Shown: positions 23,439-35,700 of the stretch, in pieces
Layout of the letters: each line of letters begins with the position of its first letter
How positions within the stretch are numbered: the stretch's first letter is position 1
Assembly: GCF_029784135.1 (NCBI RefSeq)
Contig: NC_073745.1
Location: 309,456,834-309,520,833 of the forward strand
DNA from: Toxorhynchites rutilus septentrionalis
Lineage: Eukaryota > Arthropoda > Insecta > Diptera > Culicidae
DNA: 64,000 nucleotides
Direction: 5' to 3'
Translations under genes and position numbers: made by a program
The notes under the pieces: model-generated
Databases searched by the model: none
Seen by the model: only the letters and a program-made list of their open reading frames with translations
What the model was told of the DNA's origin: nothing

Positions 23439-23738
23439 TCAGTAGTAGTAGTAATAGTAGTATTGGTTAGGATCATGCATTGCATCGTGTGTTGCTGTTG
23501 GTTGGCCCTGGAGTCCCCCCGGAGTTGGGAGCCATTGGTGTGGTAGCTGCGACTGCTGAAACGGTCGGGAGCTCGTTCCGCTCGGTAGCAGCGGCTGCGA
23601 CGCCAACGGAATCGACGTTGTCAGTGCCGCCGACGATGTCGATTGTGTACCGTAGTTATTGTTATTGTTGTTACCGTTACGTGGTGGTGTATTTATAATC
23701 TGCTCATCCAGTGGTCGCCCTGGCGGCAGATTTTTCTC
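23439..23738 (-). other. 99-codon open extension behind the Tet stop codon
   Basis: In the same frame as the last Tet exon, after TAG (23745-23747), TGG and TGA (23739-23741), the minus strand is open for 99 codons to a TGA at 23439-23441. The encoded peptide is Asn/Gln/Ser/Pro-rich (NGNNNNNNYG, PFQQSQLPHQ, seven Tyr before the stop), closely resembling the low-complexity segments of the Tet exons and unlike the AT-rich UTR beyond. It could be reached by stop-codon readthrough, or by an alternative acceptor in the same frame at GAGAG (AG at 23738-23739 region; weak pyrimidine tract). It may also be a decayed former C-terminus. Function and use are unproven. Confidence 0.45.
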
Positions 23739-23744
23739 TCACCA

Positions 23745-23783
23745 CTAGACACCAGAGTACTCGACGTCCATCATATCGTGTTC
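23745..23783 (-). CDS. Tet: Tet terminal coding exon
   Basis: Thirteen codons, [12 protein letters not shown] plus TAG. The acceptor is preceded by a T-rich tract (tatttttttgaattacag on the gene strand). It joins in phase 0 to the preceding exon (...HHMRHMGD). The Asp/Glu/Met-rich end is plausible but short, and the true end of the protein may differ because of the open frame behind it. Confidence 0.8.
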   Translation of the reverse strand, partial: EHDMMDVEYSGV

Positions 23784-26700
23784 CTGTAATTCAAAAAAAT
23801 AGATAACCAAAGTTAGTAACAGTTGAAATTTTCACTCTCGCATACGCTCAGCCAGAGTTTCCAACTATGATGTTCAACAACCATCAATAATGAAAATAAA
23901 AATCAGAAAGGAATCAGGATTGCTCATATTGGATTGTCCGGAAAGTTAGTGCCGATTTCTGGCAGAACAAAAAGAAGAGAATTTGCGGAGAACTGACCCT
24001 GTGATAATCCGAAGGTACCAAATCCGACTAGTTTAGCTGGTGGGATAGCATCTCAACGAAAAGTTGTCTTCTAGTGTTTGAATCGATGCTGTCCAACGGG
24101 GTCAAATAGCACGATTTGGGCGGCCCACTCACAGGTCCAAAATTGCAAAATTGCTAACCTAATTCATTGCGCAATAGGTTTCGTGTGTTGTTTGACAGAC
24201 ATGTGGTACCGTCTTGTTGAGACCACATGTCAACTAGTTTAAGCTTATGTAATTTGGGCAGTGCCACAAATTATCAAAACTTAGTCACGATTTAAGGAAT
24301 TAACTTTTTCCCAGTGTCGGATGAATTCTGTTGGAACTCAACATCATATCTGCCATAATGAGTACGCGTGAACGAAAACAACACGAATGAATTTCGTAAA
24401 GCCTGCATTAAGGCACTTTCTTCACTGTCAATAATTTCAGATGATTATCACAAAAGCCAAATTGATCTTCATCGCTTGCAGGTTCAATACAAAATACAGT
24501 TTAAAACATTGAAAAAAATTGTTGCAATATAGTTGCCACTGCCCGTCTGGCGTAAACTTATGGTAAACTTATTTTTATCAGGAAAAATTAAGATCATCAG
24601 AAAAATCAGGCGAAATCGAGTGTTTGGATATCAGGAAACGTGTCAAAAAGTGTGGAAAATCCAGAAAAATCATGAAGGTTGGCACCTCTGCTCTCTACTT
24701 ACATCTCCCATGTGCCGCATGTGGTGCAGATCGTCCAGCGGTTCCGCCTTGATGTCATCCTCCTGCATCAGCAGCATATCCTTGTCGTCGATCGGATCGT
24801 TCGTGGCGACACCCAGCTTTTTCAGCCGCATCTTCTCCGCCCATTCGGCGATGCCGTGTTTCGGTCGGTTCAGATTGCGATGCTGGTAGAAGATCAACGT
24901 CATCCGGGTCGGGTTCAGCCGGTTTGGCTTCTTCAGTGCCGTCGTCGAATGCATTTCCAGCTTGGCACACTCGATCACTACGCTTCCGTGGGGCAGCGCG
25001 ATCGATACCCCTCCCATCTGGGGATCCTCGAAGCAGTCTAGGTTCTCGTTCGTTTCCGTCACCTCGCCGAGGGTTTCTTTCGGCGGTGGAGGTGGCGGAG
25101 GTGGTTGAGCGGGTTGCTGCATGACCGGTGCGATGATGTCCTGCTGCTTGGGACCGCCGAGGTGGGGCTGATGTGTGGGGTGCAGTTGCGTCGGGGCTGC
25201 CGGTGAGATGTGCGTCTGATGGTGCGGATGTGGAGGGTAGAGGTTCCAGTTGGATGGCGGAGGAGGTGCCGGTATGACCGCGGTTGGTGGTGGCGGAGGT
25301 GCTGGACCTGTACCCGGCAGCTGCGTTTGAGTCGTGGGATACATGTTGTGATATGTGGGATGGTAGCTCTGAGGTGGGTAGCCGTAGTTGTAGTTTTGGT
25401 AGGGGTCATATGGCGTGTAGGGTGGATGATATCCGTAACCCATGGGAGTGTTCGGATGGTAACCATATCCTGGGTTGTAATCCGGAGGTTTCGGTTTGAC
25501 AAACCCTTGTTCCGGTTGCTGAAGTGTATGATAGGTAGTTTGGCTTTGCTGTTGGGTCAGCTTAGTACTACTGTAGTCATCCATATGTATTGGAGTCGGC
25601 GTTTTCGTCGGATCGGGAATACTGGGACTAAATGCGGAATTACTACTGTTACTACCCGGTCGCGTGGTAGTATCAGGGATTTCTTCGTTTCTGCCCAGCA
25701 TCTTGTTGGGATCCGTCCTATTCCCATAGTAATCAGTCGGCCAGTTATTGTAATACTGTCGGTTATCGATGTACTGGCCGGTATTGTAGTCATAACTATA
25801 CGGTGAGTCTAGTACCGTGCTGGAAATTTGGTTTGATTGAAGCTGTGCATCCGTGAAGTTGTCAATCATCGACGCCATATCTACGAGAGTACTGTTCCCG
25901 TTGCCCGGATTGTTCGGCGAATTGATGGCATTTGGCGGCGTGAATGCACTGTTCGATCCATTGTTTCCCACAGGAGGACCCTGATTGGGCCCTGCTTTAC
26001 TGACGTGCGGAATGCCGTTGTTACCGTTGCCAGCGCTTCCAGCAGACTTTATGCTGTTGTTACCGGGAGTTTGCGCTCTCGGCGATAAGGAACCTGTAGA
26101 GCTTTGACTATTTTGGTTACTGTTGCTAATATTGGTGCCGCCGCTATTATTACTGGTTGACGAACTATTGGAGGAACCTTTCTTGCTCTTCGATTTACTT
26201 TCCTTCTTCGTTGGCGGAGGAGGTGGCGGTGGTGTCTCGGGAATGGATTCCTCATTGTTGGAATCATCCTTGGCCTTTTCATCCTTGCCGTTGCCCCGCT
26301 TTTTGCCGTGGCGTCGACATGGCTGCAGCGGAGTGGATCGCACTCGAACTTCGGTTGGGAATCTGAAACAGGAAATGCAAACCTTCGTTAGTATTGGTGA
26401 CACTTGGGGATCAAGCCGAATCAAGCTTCTAGTGAGAGGCTCCCTAAAAAAGAAACCAATGCTTTACACTCACTTCTCCAGCACTTGAACGGCTCCGGTT
26501 TCGGCTTTCTTCTTTTGGCCTTCCTCGCTGTCGAACTCGTCCGTGGTGTCCATCGTGTACAGCGGGAGAATGTGCAGTTGCTCGTCGTCCGGTTTGACAC
26601 CCGGCGGAAGCGGTTTCAGCAAAGTAACCTGAACCGTACACCCATCCTGCATGTTGTGCAAATCTCTGTGGGTGTGAGCGCAGAAATCCAAGCAGCAGGT

Positions 26701-29700
26701 CACGCCTGTTGGGGAATGGAACTTTTAATTTAGCGAACGGTTCACCAAATAAAAAGTGTGAGTCGATAATTATTGTGACACTTTCAAACTTGCGTAGCTT
26801 TTTACATATTTGACCAAAATTAACCAATTTTTGCCCTGTTTCTCTTTAGAGAGTTTGTTTACATCCGCACAGTTTTTCAGTTGTCAATGAGATTCTGGTC
26901 ATTTTATAGCAGCGATCGTAGTAGGCATATCTGATATTTTTGACAGGGCAATTGGAGAATCTGTATCTTTCGATGGTAAAAATTTCATAGTTGAACCCTC
27001 ACATTAAAAATCCGGCGTGTTCAGGTACTAAAAAGAATCGCCGTATGCGAGAATTTTATCATAATGTCCGTGCCTGCAAGTAACCAAACAGGGGGCTGAA
27101 GTAAAATTTGGTGGTCAAAGGAAGCGTTCGAAAGTTGTACAATAAGGTTTGGATGAAGTACGATGGATGTCTGCTGATGAATGACGAAACGTACGTAAAG
27201 ATGAACTTTGGACAGCTTGCAGTCCTGAAATTCTATAAGGCCACTGTGAGAGAAGGTTTCCCCAGCAAATTTAAGTTCGTTTTCGCTGATAACTTTACCA
27301 GGATGTTCTTCATTTAACAAGGGATTGGCAGCTGCGGACAGAAAACCAAGGTTTCCTTAACAAACAGGACAAATAACTCGAAAATGTATAGGAAAGAGTG
27401 ACTGCAGAACATCCCCTTCCGTTTATAAGCCTCACAAAGGTAAATAGCCACTAAAGTTGAGAGGTGTCGAGGGTACCGTGACAACGGGGTCGATTACATT
27501 GAAGAAAAAAAACCTCGCTAGCCTCAATTCAAAAAGCAAAGGCTAGCAAAAAAAAGTATTGCGCAGTTGTCAAGCGAAAATTGAAGAAGAATGCGCGGAA
27601 ATTGAAGAAGAGTGCCAAAGTGACTCAGGATGCTGCTGAGATGAAAAGATCGTGGAATAAAATGGCCGTTGAGGTTGAGCAACCGAGAGCCCAAACTTAA
27701 ATGGATTTTGATATAAAAACATGTTTTGTATCTTTAACCAACCCGAGATGCATTTGGTTTTTTGATTCCGGATTCCAAATTTCTAAAGCCTTGTTCATAA
27801 CTCGATCGTCCCAAAGGTCCTCCAAAGGTTCTAGGAACAGATAACAGCAGACCAAATAATGTACATAAAACCAAGAGAGCGATGATTGCTCATTTCAAGC
27901 GGAACTCGAATATTTCGACGGGAGACTTGGCCAAAAAACTTGATGTTTCGCAAACTTCGCCCAGAGGCCCAAGAAATGATCTGAATTGAAAAGGAACAAA
28001 ACGCAAAATTGCCCAAATCGGGACGAATGACTGTAGAGTGTTGCCAAAACACTCGAAGCTGTAACCGAAGTACTGGTGCTGTGTCATTGATTATATGAAA
28101 AAGAAATAACGAGAAAGTGGAAAAAACTGAGAAAAACGTATCGGAAATGATTACAAGGCTCTGATAGAGGGGGGCAATCGCAAATGTCCGACCAACTTAT
28201 GTAAGTTTACCGACTTATGTAAGTTCAAATAAATACATATGCAGTTCTACTGTAAAAATTGGTTTAATTCCGATAACTATAGCCATTTTGCCAATCAATC
28301 TAAAGTGTCACAATAATTATCGACTCACTATTTAACCGCGCGTTTCCATCACAACCTACCTGAGAAGGGCTTCCCGGGCTTCAATCCTAGCCGACAATCG
28401 GGAGCTTCCCGCTCATATTGGACCTGATTCTGGAATGCCTGGGGAGCCACCGTGACGTACAGTGGACTCAACATGGTTGCCAGAACGTTCATGCGCTCTT
28501 CGATTTCCGCTTCCTCGTTCTTCACGGACAAGCGGAACTTGCGCACCGTCTTGGAGCGGGCGTACTTGCACCCATTGTAGTACATCGACCAGCTGCAGCC
28601 AAAACTGTACGAGACGCCACACGTTTCGGGGTCGAGACCTGTGTTTCGAAGTGAGTGTTCATTAACAAGCCAAATCCAAACCATGTTGGGCACTTACCTT
28701 GACAGGCGCATGTTCTGTTCTCGTTCGTCGCACAGCGACGCACCGTTGGAAGACCGTATTTGTTCAGCTTCACCGCCAGCATCCGATAGACGCTGTCCGC
28801 TTCCTGCGTTGGAATACCATCCCAGACGACGATGCATATCACAATGAAGGACGCTTTACATCTGCGAGAGAAAAAGAGAGGAAAGAGAGGCGTTACGTAA
28901 AAATCATATCCACGCGCAATCAATTGGCAAAAGGTTCAGAGGGTTAAGATCCGACCATAGACTCACCGATGCCCCTGTCTTCGCTTGACGATGAACAGCA
29001 GCTTCTCCTCCGGGTCAACCCGTCGGATGACCCACTTGGCGATCGGGCATCCCTGGCTGGATTTGCCCTCCTTGCCGGTGTACACAACCTTTTCGATTCG
29101 CAATTGCTTGCCGCTGAGCCCGACGCGGTTCTCCGTCTCGCGACGAAGCTCCTCCAGCGTGGTAGCGTTTCCTGTGCGAGAAATTCGTATTATAATCCCA
29201 TATCTTCAACTCAGCGTCAGTCGATCGCAACTTACCTAGATGGGTGTAGTAACTGCCCGGCTCGGACGGGGGCTTATTGTCGGTCGAGTTGAAACAATCA
29301 CAGTCCGGTGCCTCTGGTTTGTGGGCTTTTTCAAGTTTTTCATCCTCGGCTTGCTTCATCGCGGCCGCTTCCAGTTCCTTTTTCTTGCTGGGTTCCTTCT
29401 TTTTGCTGCTGGACTTGCTGGCACCACCACCAGTACCACCGCTACCTGCTCCGCCTTCAGTTTTCACTTCGCCCTGTGCCGGTGAGTCTTTGTTGGATTT
29501 GTCCTTTTTGTCGGATTTTTTGGACTTGCTGCTGCCGCCGCCGCCCGTAGTCGGGGTACTTGCTGGGGTCTGGGCAGGAGGAGGAGCCTCCGACTCGGAA
29601 GTATTCTCCGAGCCTCCGGCGATGTTGTTCACAGCTGTCACCGGGACGTTGTTGTCTGTGGGGGCTTCGTCCAACGACGCTGGATTGTTGAGATAGGAAT

Positions 29701-32700
29701 TGTCCTCGGTTTCCAGCTTGATAGGAACATCTGCCGCTTGGGAGAGATTGTTATTCTTGGGGATTGGGTAGGTGTGAGCGGGAATTTGCTGCTCGAAGTT
29801 GGTTTGGTGCGCTACGGGCGTGGTGATTGCCGGCAGAGGTGTGTTCGCCTCGGGAGTCAGCGGAAGCGTGCCGCTGGCCGAAGTGTTGCCGAAGTTTTGA
29901 TTGTGATAGTTGGGATAGTTCTGGTACCCTGGATAGCCGCCGTAGGGAGAGTAGTAGCTGTTGTATTCGCTTTTCGTGCCGCCACCAACGGAGCTGCCAT
30001 GCTGAGGTGGTTGGACCTGCGTGGGCTGACTGCTCTCGTTATAATCCCCGTAACGGATAAAGTTTTGGTAGTTCTTCTCGTACCCATCGAATTTGGGGGG
30101 TTGGCTCTCGTCCAGCAAACCCGGCTCTTTTTTGACGTTCATTAGATTGTAGGCTGACGAGGCGCCACTGCCGGCCGTTTGTGGATGGTGGAATGCGCCA
30201 CCCCCGTGAACGTGAGATGTCTGCTGCGAGTGGGGAAGATGTGGATTGAACCCGCTGTTGAGGTTATCATGCCGGAATCGATTCAGAGGACTTTTGTCGT
30301 CCAGCTTGCTGTCCAGGTGGCTCGGATAGCCGCCACCGAGGGCTAGGGACGATGCGTTACTACCACCACTACTACTACTGCTACTGTTGTTATGATTGGT
30401 TGCCAGATATGTTTGATTAAGATTCGGATAGGGCGACGAAGAAGATGACGACGAATGGTGTTCGCTCATAAAACTACTGCTTGAATAGCTCGAATTAAGA
30501 TTATTGGAAGATTTGTTAGAGTCTATTTGTTGATTCATGTCGAGATGATGATTGTTTTTCGATTTGCTATGCTTATCGCTATTCTTATGACTACTACTGT
30601 TCTTGGATTTCGAGGAGGACGATGATGAAGACGACGATTTGGAGGAATTAAGTTTATGCTTAATGTCATGTCCGCCGCCGCCGCCGCCAGTGTCGTGATG
30701 CTGTCTACCACCTCCTGGATCGGTATTATTCTTGTCGATTAGTTGCTGCTTCTGCTCAAAACCCTGATGCTTACTACCGTGATGAATGTCACCCATTAGC
30801 GTATGATGTTCGTGCTCTGCTGCTCTGCTGCCTCCTGCTATTGCTGCTCCTCCTCCATTGTTGCTGTCTATTCCTCCTAACCCGGGCGATTTGCTGCTCT
30901 GCTTCCAGTTGGGATCAACAATATTGCTAATACTGTTGATTAAACCGCCACCATCTCCGATAGTACCATCGTTGGAACTACTGTTGCTGCCGCTGCCTGC
31001 ACCGCCACCCATCATTGCTGAGTTCGGTACCGGGGACTGGCCGGAGGCAGTATTACTGCCGCTGCCAGCCGCCAGTGTTGTAGGCGTTAGGCTGTCTCGG
31101 AGATGGTGGCTATACGATAAAAAATGACCGGTTTGTTGCTGAGCCGGTCCCTGTCCAAGCACTGGGCTTTGGACACCTAGATGGGTCATGTGTTGACCCG
31201 CCGACTGAAGAACACCACCACCGATCACATCCTTCGGGTCGTTTTTGTTCATGATCATCGTTTTTATTCGCGAATTTAAGTTCACCCGATCCGATTGGTT
31301 AAAAAGATCGGCCGACTGCTGCTGCTGTTGATTCCAGCCACCCCAGTCACCTTGGGATTGCTGTTGCTGCTGCTGTTGATGGCCACCATTGTGGTTGATG
31401 TGATTCGGGGACTGATGATTGTCTGGCGTTTGCATGGGTGATGGCGTGTGCATGCCACTATGTGTTTGCTGCGCATAAACGTTGTTATTGTTTGCGCTGT
31501 TGGCACCATTGTTGTGATTCGGTGACTGCTGCAAGTTATTGTTTCCATTGCTGTTGTACGGATTGGGAGATTGCTGTGCGTACAACTGTTGGTTGGAGTT
31601 AGGACGTGGAGGTTGCTGCTGCTGGGATTGACGATTCGGCGACTGTGGGACCTGTGCTGGTGGGTACATGGAAGAGCCACTACCGGCGCCACTTGTGCCG
31701 GTACTGCTCGAAGTTCCATTCGCGTTGGTCACATTAGTCGTTGCCGAGCTGGCCTGGGTGGTTGTTTGTCCGCCATATTCTTGTTGGCCTGAATATCCAT
31801 TACAATTGAGTGAGCGCGGCGGTACGCTGTTCACCCGTGGATATCCAGGCATGTCGTTTCCCGACGTCTGCTGCTTCAGCTGGAGATTGAACTGATCGTG
31901 CGGGTTGTGTGACACTACGGCGGGTCCGGTCGAAACCTGCCCAGCGTAGGTAACAGTTGGTGCGAAGGAAACACTCTGCAGTGACACCTGGTTGATCGGT
32001 GTGATCTGATTGGTTTGGAACTCATATCGCTGCACTGCGGGTGGTGCTGCGTATGTCCGACCATAGTTGGGATCGAAACCGATGCCGGCCGTTTGGACGT
32101 AACCGTTTGGCTGGTATGCGGCGTAGCCCTAGAAAGTTACAGAGATGAGGATCATTTTGGGGTGTGCGTGTCTCTTGTCGTCGTTCGCTTTCGGGGATTT
32201 CTATTGTTTTTTTTATGATAAATAGAGACGTCCTTTTGTCCGAAATAATAAGATGTTTTTGGGGGATGTTCGTGTTCGGGTGAGGGAATAAAAAGGCTCG
32301 TGGGAGATAGGGAGCGTGGACACGTGAAAGCGTTGGCGTGCGTGTGTTAGTAGTAATTGTTGGTGATCGGGATCACCCGCTCGTAATCGAATTGGTCGAG
32401 ATATAGTGGTGGCTGTTGTTGATGATGGTGTACAACGGGATGGTATTCGTAATGTACCTGTGGCTGGAATTCGAGCGAGTTCAGCGGCGTGATGGCGGGA
32501 GTGTTTTGTGGGATCTGCTGGATAAACTGATTCTGCCAACCCTGGGAAGGATCGGCTTGCCAAGTCGGGTAGAATGCCATTGGTGCCTGAAAGAGAAAAA
32601 AACATAAAACATGAGTTAGTAACGCAGTAAATGGCAGGTAACCTCTCAAATGGAAGTAAATTTCAACCGTTATTGAACATCATTCAATAATTCCAATTTG

Positions 32701-35700
32701 AATCGCAATTTTTTTTCAAGTTCTATGGAAATTTGTTAATTTTTTGTTAATACAAGTAAAACAGGTGCTTCAGTTGCTAATCTTTGAAAAGAGTGTTGGA
32801 ACTTGAAGATATCATGACTGGTGAACAAATTTCAATTAACATCCAAAATTTGTTGGTAAAAAAACTGTGAGGACAATCTATCACAATAAAAAGTTGCCGC
32901 AAAATATAGTATTAGTCGTGGTGTTGTACAGGAAGTTTGGGCAAAGTAGCAGAAGGTCGGATTTGTGACCGACAGACCGCATAGAAGAGGTGTGAGTAAA
33001 ACAGACAATCGCACCGATTCAATGATCATCCGAGGAATCAAGAAAACATCCATCGGTAACCATTCGATCTATCAAGGAAAACCTTAAGCTTTCAGTATCC
33101 GACCGTACAATTCGCCGCAGGATCAGAAAACATGGATTGCAGAGCAAGTTCGCTCGTAAACTACCACACGTCAGTCTCAAAAATAAAAAAAATACGGCTA
33201 GAGTTCGCAAGAAAAATATCTCAACAAGCCGGTACCTTTCTGGAAACGAGTTTTGTGGACTGATGAATCGATGTTTGAGATCGTTAATCAAAAACGACGA
33301 GTGAGAATTTGGAGAAAACCAGATGAAGCGCATCGTCATCTGCAGCCTACGGTAAAGCACCGTGGTGGAAACATAGTCCGGGGTTGCTTTGCCTTGGCCG
33401 GAGTAGGAAACTTGGTTCAAATCAACAGCATAATAACAGCTGACGCCTACATTGAAACCATCAATGAAAATCTTTGTAAAACCGTTGCAAATACCGGCGT
33501 AGGTAAAGACTTAATTCTTCCAACAGGACAATGACATCAAAAACGAAGGCTTTTTTTCAAGTCTAAGCGGATAAAAGTTTTGGGAAGGCCTGTCCAGGTT
33601 TGAGCTCTTTTGTAAATCTGTGGGCTATTCTTGACAATAAGGAGGAAAAAATTGGTGTAACAAACGAGGACACGTTCTATGCAGAAGGATATAAAGAATT
33701 TGATTGAGAGCATGCCCAAACGACTTCTGATAGTGATAGAGGCTCACGGTGGATTTTAAGTTTGCATCATCACATCGTTTTTTCGTTATGATTTTGTTGT
33801 CTTGTCATGTTGTTTTATGGATACATTTCACTAATTTGCTTCACATGATTTGATTTAAGAATCAATTGACTACATTGTTGTTTCAATCTCTGTTATAATA
33901 CATATACATACCCTCATATCACAAACATTGTTCATTGAAGCCTCATGATTTTTTCGTTGCGGGTAATGTATATAAAAAAACAGCATAATTTCATGCAACT
34001 TTGGACGCTTCTGTCATAAGACTTTCGGGGCATCATAAATTCAATTCATCAATTTACATTGTTGTATTCGCAGAAATTTCACTGAACTTTCTTCAACATG
34101 CAATCGTTATTGAAAGCTCCGTTGTAAAACTTTATAAACATCTTCATATTAACACGATTCGTGTAGGAAAATTGAAGAGTTTTTGTGATTTCGTCTTAAT
34201 TTCTTAAAAATCCGAAGGCAATCGATTCACAACTTATTAACATACATTCGTTTGAAGAAAAGCGTGTTAACGAGAAAAATGGCGCCGCCGGACGTGTGGC
34301 GCTCTCTGAATGACACTGCGGTTGTACATACATACCTATTTATTTATAATGCGTGTTGTTCTTAGCCCCCGGGTTTCGCTTTGTTATTTAGATTCTCTAT
34401 TGAGCGGAGGAAAAAATGTATTTTTGCATCTAGTGATCCCCGATTTTTGAAATTAATCGTTCATCCACTAATCGAATACTTTTCAGCAGTTTGTTATTCG
34501 ATACGATTAATCGCCCCAAATAATCGATTAATCGATTAATCGTCACACTGAAAGAAATAATTAGCTAGACTAATATTTCTCATTTGTTAGAAAGACATCT
34601 GGAATCAAAAAAGTGTTCATTCCGCCTGAAAATCTATTATTATCTTTCACGCGAAGTGGAGGCGATCTGGCGTAGTGGTAACATCCATACCTCTCACGCT
34701 CAAGATCACGAGTTCAATTCTCACTCCCGATATTCTTCCAAAAATGGAAGCAAAAGTGACGAACCAGCCAAAAGTGTTGAAAATCACTATAATACAGAAA
34801 AAAAAATCTTTCACGCTCCCCTAAACTCGTCAACGAAGCTCAATTCGCATCGACGGCATTGAGCTTCATTTAGGAGCTGAGGGGAGCGTCAAAGATAATG
34901 ATTTATTTTCAGGATAAAACTGCAGCGGCCGTACGGTTTTTTTGCTCTGGGTTTGGATCGATTAATTGACGTAAATTCTTCGTTCGCTTCGATTATTGGT
35001 TGTGCAGTATTCGTTCGATTAATAATCGATTTCTGTAGGAAGTATTCGATTAATCGATTAATCGAACGATTATCGGGGATCACTATTTGTATCCCACAAG
35101 TGGGAAGCTGCAGCGGATAACATGATGCCGCCCAAAGAAATATGGCGACATTGCGACACTGCTCGTCCAGAAGGAAGGACTTTCCAAAGAAACAATAGTT
35201 TGAGGTGTTATTCACGCTTGTTATCAATAAATTACCCATGTCGCCGTGCAGCGAACAGCAGCAACGCACAGTAGCAGCCCAGCGGTGGCAAGTGCACCGA
35301 AAGAAGCACACCAGAACTCTTTAGTGGCGCGAGAGAGGAAAAAAACAGAAGCAAAAAGGGAAAATTCAATTGTAATAAATTAAACAAAGTCGCTGAAACG
35401 TAATTTATACCCCTATTGTCTGCTAAAATTTCTATAGCATCTCGCAACTACCGGTGGCGCGCATGTATGTATGTGTATGTGTGCGTGTTTTAATGTCATT
35501 AAAAGGAAACTTGAGTTTTCAGTACCGAGAACCGAAAGTTTGCCCTCTGCGGCGCGCGCACACGCACACATCCACACACACACACACACACACACGCGCT
35601 GAACCGAGCCGAGCAAGCATACGAAAACAGGAAACCTTCAATAAATCAACCGCTACACAATGCACACTTGCAGGAAATATTTCACCTTCCTTCCATTGCA

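Larger units (their letters stand above)
19441..23744 (-). other. Probable long 3' UTR of Tet
   Basis: Lies directly after the Tet stop on the minus strand and contains none of the repeat families that fill the rest of the window. It is strongly strand-asymmetric (A-rich on the minus strand, hence long T-runs on the plus strand), carries a GT microsatellite (21792-21820) and several short tracts of simple sequence. Minus-strand AATAAA signals are present at 19640-19645 and 19457-19462 near its far end. Boundary and UTR status are inferred. Part of it (23442-23738) is open for translation and is listed separately. Confidence 0.5.
34431..35085. mobile_element. hAT-type foldback element with 8-bp target duplication
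   Basis: Ends TAGTGATCCCCGAT (34431) and ATCGGGGATCACTA (35072-35085) are exact inverse complements. The flanks tttgcatc (34423-34430) and tttgtatc (35086-35093) are an 8-bp duplication with one mismatch, the hAT signature. The subterminal regions carry repeated attaatcg/cgattaat units (34490-34545, 35020-35065), likely the transposase-binding type of repeat. No transposase is encoded, so it is non-autonomous. It contains an inner hairpin with a SINE. Confidence 0.88.

Noticed and set aside
25210..25806. Long plus-strand frames opposite Tet exons (also 26123-26488, 29277-29696, 29738-30145)
   Set aside because: Antisense shadows of the low-complexity Tet coding exons; no family motifs.
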